DNA of 6,802 bases from Bacillota bacterium (GTDB lineage Bacteria; Bacillota; Clostridia; Christensenellales; Aristaeellaceae). The DNA is taken from assembly GCA_009787135.1 (NCBI GenBank), contig WRGP01000139.1:1-6802 (forward strand), read 5' to 3'. This document shows positions 6,193 to 6,802 of the stretch, one piece after another. The notes beneath the pieces are model-generated. The model saw nothing but the letters and a program-made list of their open reading frames with translations, had not been told where the DNA came from and did not search any database. The position numbers and the translations under genes are program-made. How positions within the stretch are numbered: position 1 is the stretch's first letter; each line of letters begins with the position of its first letter.

Positions 6193-6802
6193 GTGAACTG
6201 TCAGCCCACCTTTTGTCCCGGCGTTCGGGCAAAGGAATGTACCTTTAAGGGTGTCGAGGGCGTTTCACTCGACGAGTTTGTTGTCCATGCGCTTTCTAAT
6301 CTACACGAGGAACAAAACGAATACTACCGCCAGATATTTGAAAGCCGCATTTCAAGCATGATACGCACCGACCAAAGCGAACAGGAATATCAAGAAACAA
6401 AGAAAGTGATTGAGCGGCTGAATACGGACATCGCCGCGCAGGTTCGCAATCTGCGCGAAGCGGATGACGCTTTGAAACGGTTTATCCAAGACGATATAAA
6501 GGAACTGACCGACGAGCTTACCAAACGCGAAAGTATGCTTCGCCGTATGGAGGATATGCAATCTGAAAACCAGTATGTCATCCATGAACTGAACGGCATA
6601 AAGAAACGGCTGCTATCCTTTGAGGAATACGCAAAGGACGCACAGCCGGAAGTTTTATTTACCTTGCTTCATACCGTGATTGACAGGATATATATCACCA
6701 CAGAGGGCAATGCGCAGAAATGTCAGATATATATTAAGGGCTGCACGACGGAGGATTACACAGACCTCTTCGGCGCAGCCGACTACATAGCGAAAAACGC
6801 CG
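6193..6802 (+). pseudogene. Large serine recombinase, C-terminal fragment (5' part missing; runs off right edge)
   Basis: An open frame of 203 codons runs to the window edge, directly after an in-frame TAG at 6190-6192. Similarity to large serine recombinases of Firmicutes ICEs begins at about 6214. KECTFKGVEGVSLDEF resembles the cysteine-containing end of their zinc-ribbon/recombinase domain, and a long charged coiled coil follows (about residues 50-155 of the frame). Then comes VLFTLLHTVIDRIYIT, the usual closing segment. These enzymes integrate and excise elements using an N-terminal catalytic serine domain; that domain and most of the DNA-binding part are absent here. No ribosome binding site precedes the only early start codon (GTG 6193), and the terminator lies just upstream, so this is a remnant. 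The true C-terminus is probably only a few codons beyond the window. Confidence 0.82.

Noticed and set aside
6352..6585. Minus-strand frame opposite the recombinase with hydrophobic residues
   Set aside because: It is antisense to a coiled-coil-coding region with clear recombinase similarity, and has no ribosome binding site.
1..6802. CRISPR arrays, tRNA or rRNA genes, riboswitches, intact insertion sequences
   Set aside because: No regularly spaced repeats, cloverleaf, rRNA-like segments, T-box or SAM-type leader, or transposase with inverted ends could be found by eye.

Overview
The window looks like chromosome of a GC-rich Bacillota (Clostridia-type) bacterium. A high-GC left part (about 1-4450) meets a clearly more AT-rich right part (about 4515-6802) made of pieces of an integrative/conjugative element (ICE). 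The phylum is inferred from three things: strong AGGAGG-type ribosome binding sites, an EpsC-type short serine acetyltransferase, and ParB, XRE and large serine recombinase sequences of the kind carried by Firmicutes ICEs. The species cannot be named from the sequence.

Left part, all on the minus strand. From 3198 to the left edge runs one uninterrupted reading frame of 1066 codons with no stop in the window. It encodes an endonuclease Q-like PHP-domain nuclease with a zinc finger, joined to a UvrD/PcrA-type superfamily 1 helicase with all its main motifs. A likely promoter lies at 3244-3249 and a strong hairpin terminator at 3278-3310. Upstream is cysE (3347-4009, serine O-acetyltransferase). 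Just upstream of that is a decayed remnant of cysK (cysteine synthase, 4015 to about 4413), which keeps only the C-terminal third and carries an in-frame stop plus at least one frameshift. A near-consensus promoter (TTGACA, 17 bp, TATGAT) at 4482-4510 and a dyad at its start site (4458-4476) still point into the remnant. The old cysK-cysE operon has therefore lost its first enzyme but kept its control region, and probably still expresses cysE.

Right part, all on the plus strand. Only about 13 bp beyond the cysK promoter begins a ParB-like fragment that has lost both ends. It is joined in frame to an ABC-2 (NatB-like) permease lacking its N-terminus, giving a 383-codon chimeric frame (4515-5666). 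An intact XRE-family regulator (5711-6049) follows, then a translationally coupled 16-codon small ORF (6055-6105), an intrinsic terminator (6152-6181) and the C-terminal part of a large serine recombinase running off the right edge (6193-6802). The order fits a collapsed ICE, or mosaic of ICE remnants, beside the cysteine operon.

No rRNA, tRNA, CRISPR array or intact insertion sequence was recognised. No stretch above 300 bases lacks an annotated gene or remnant.
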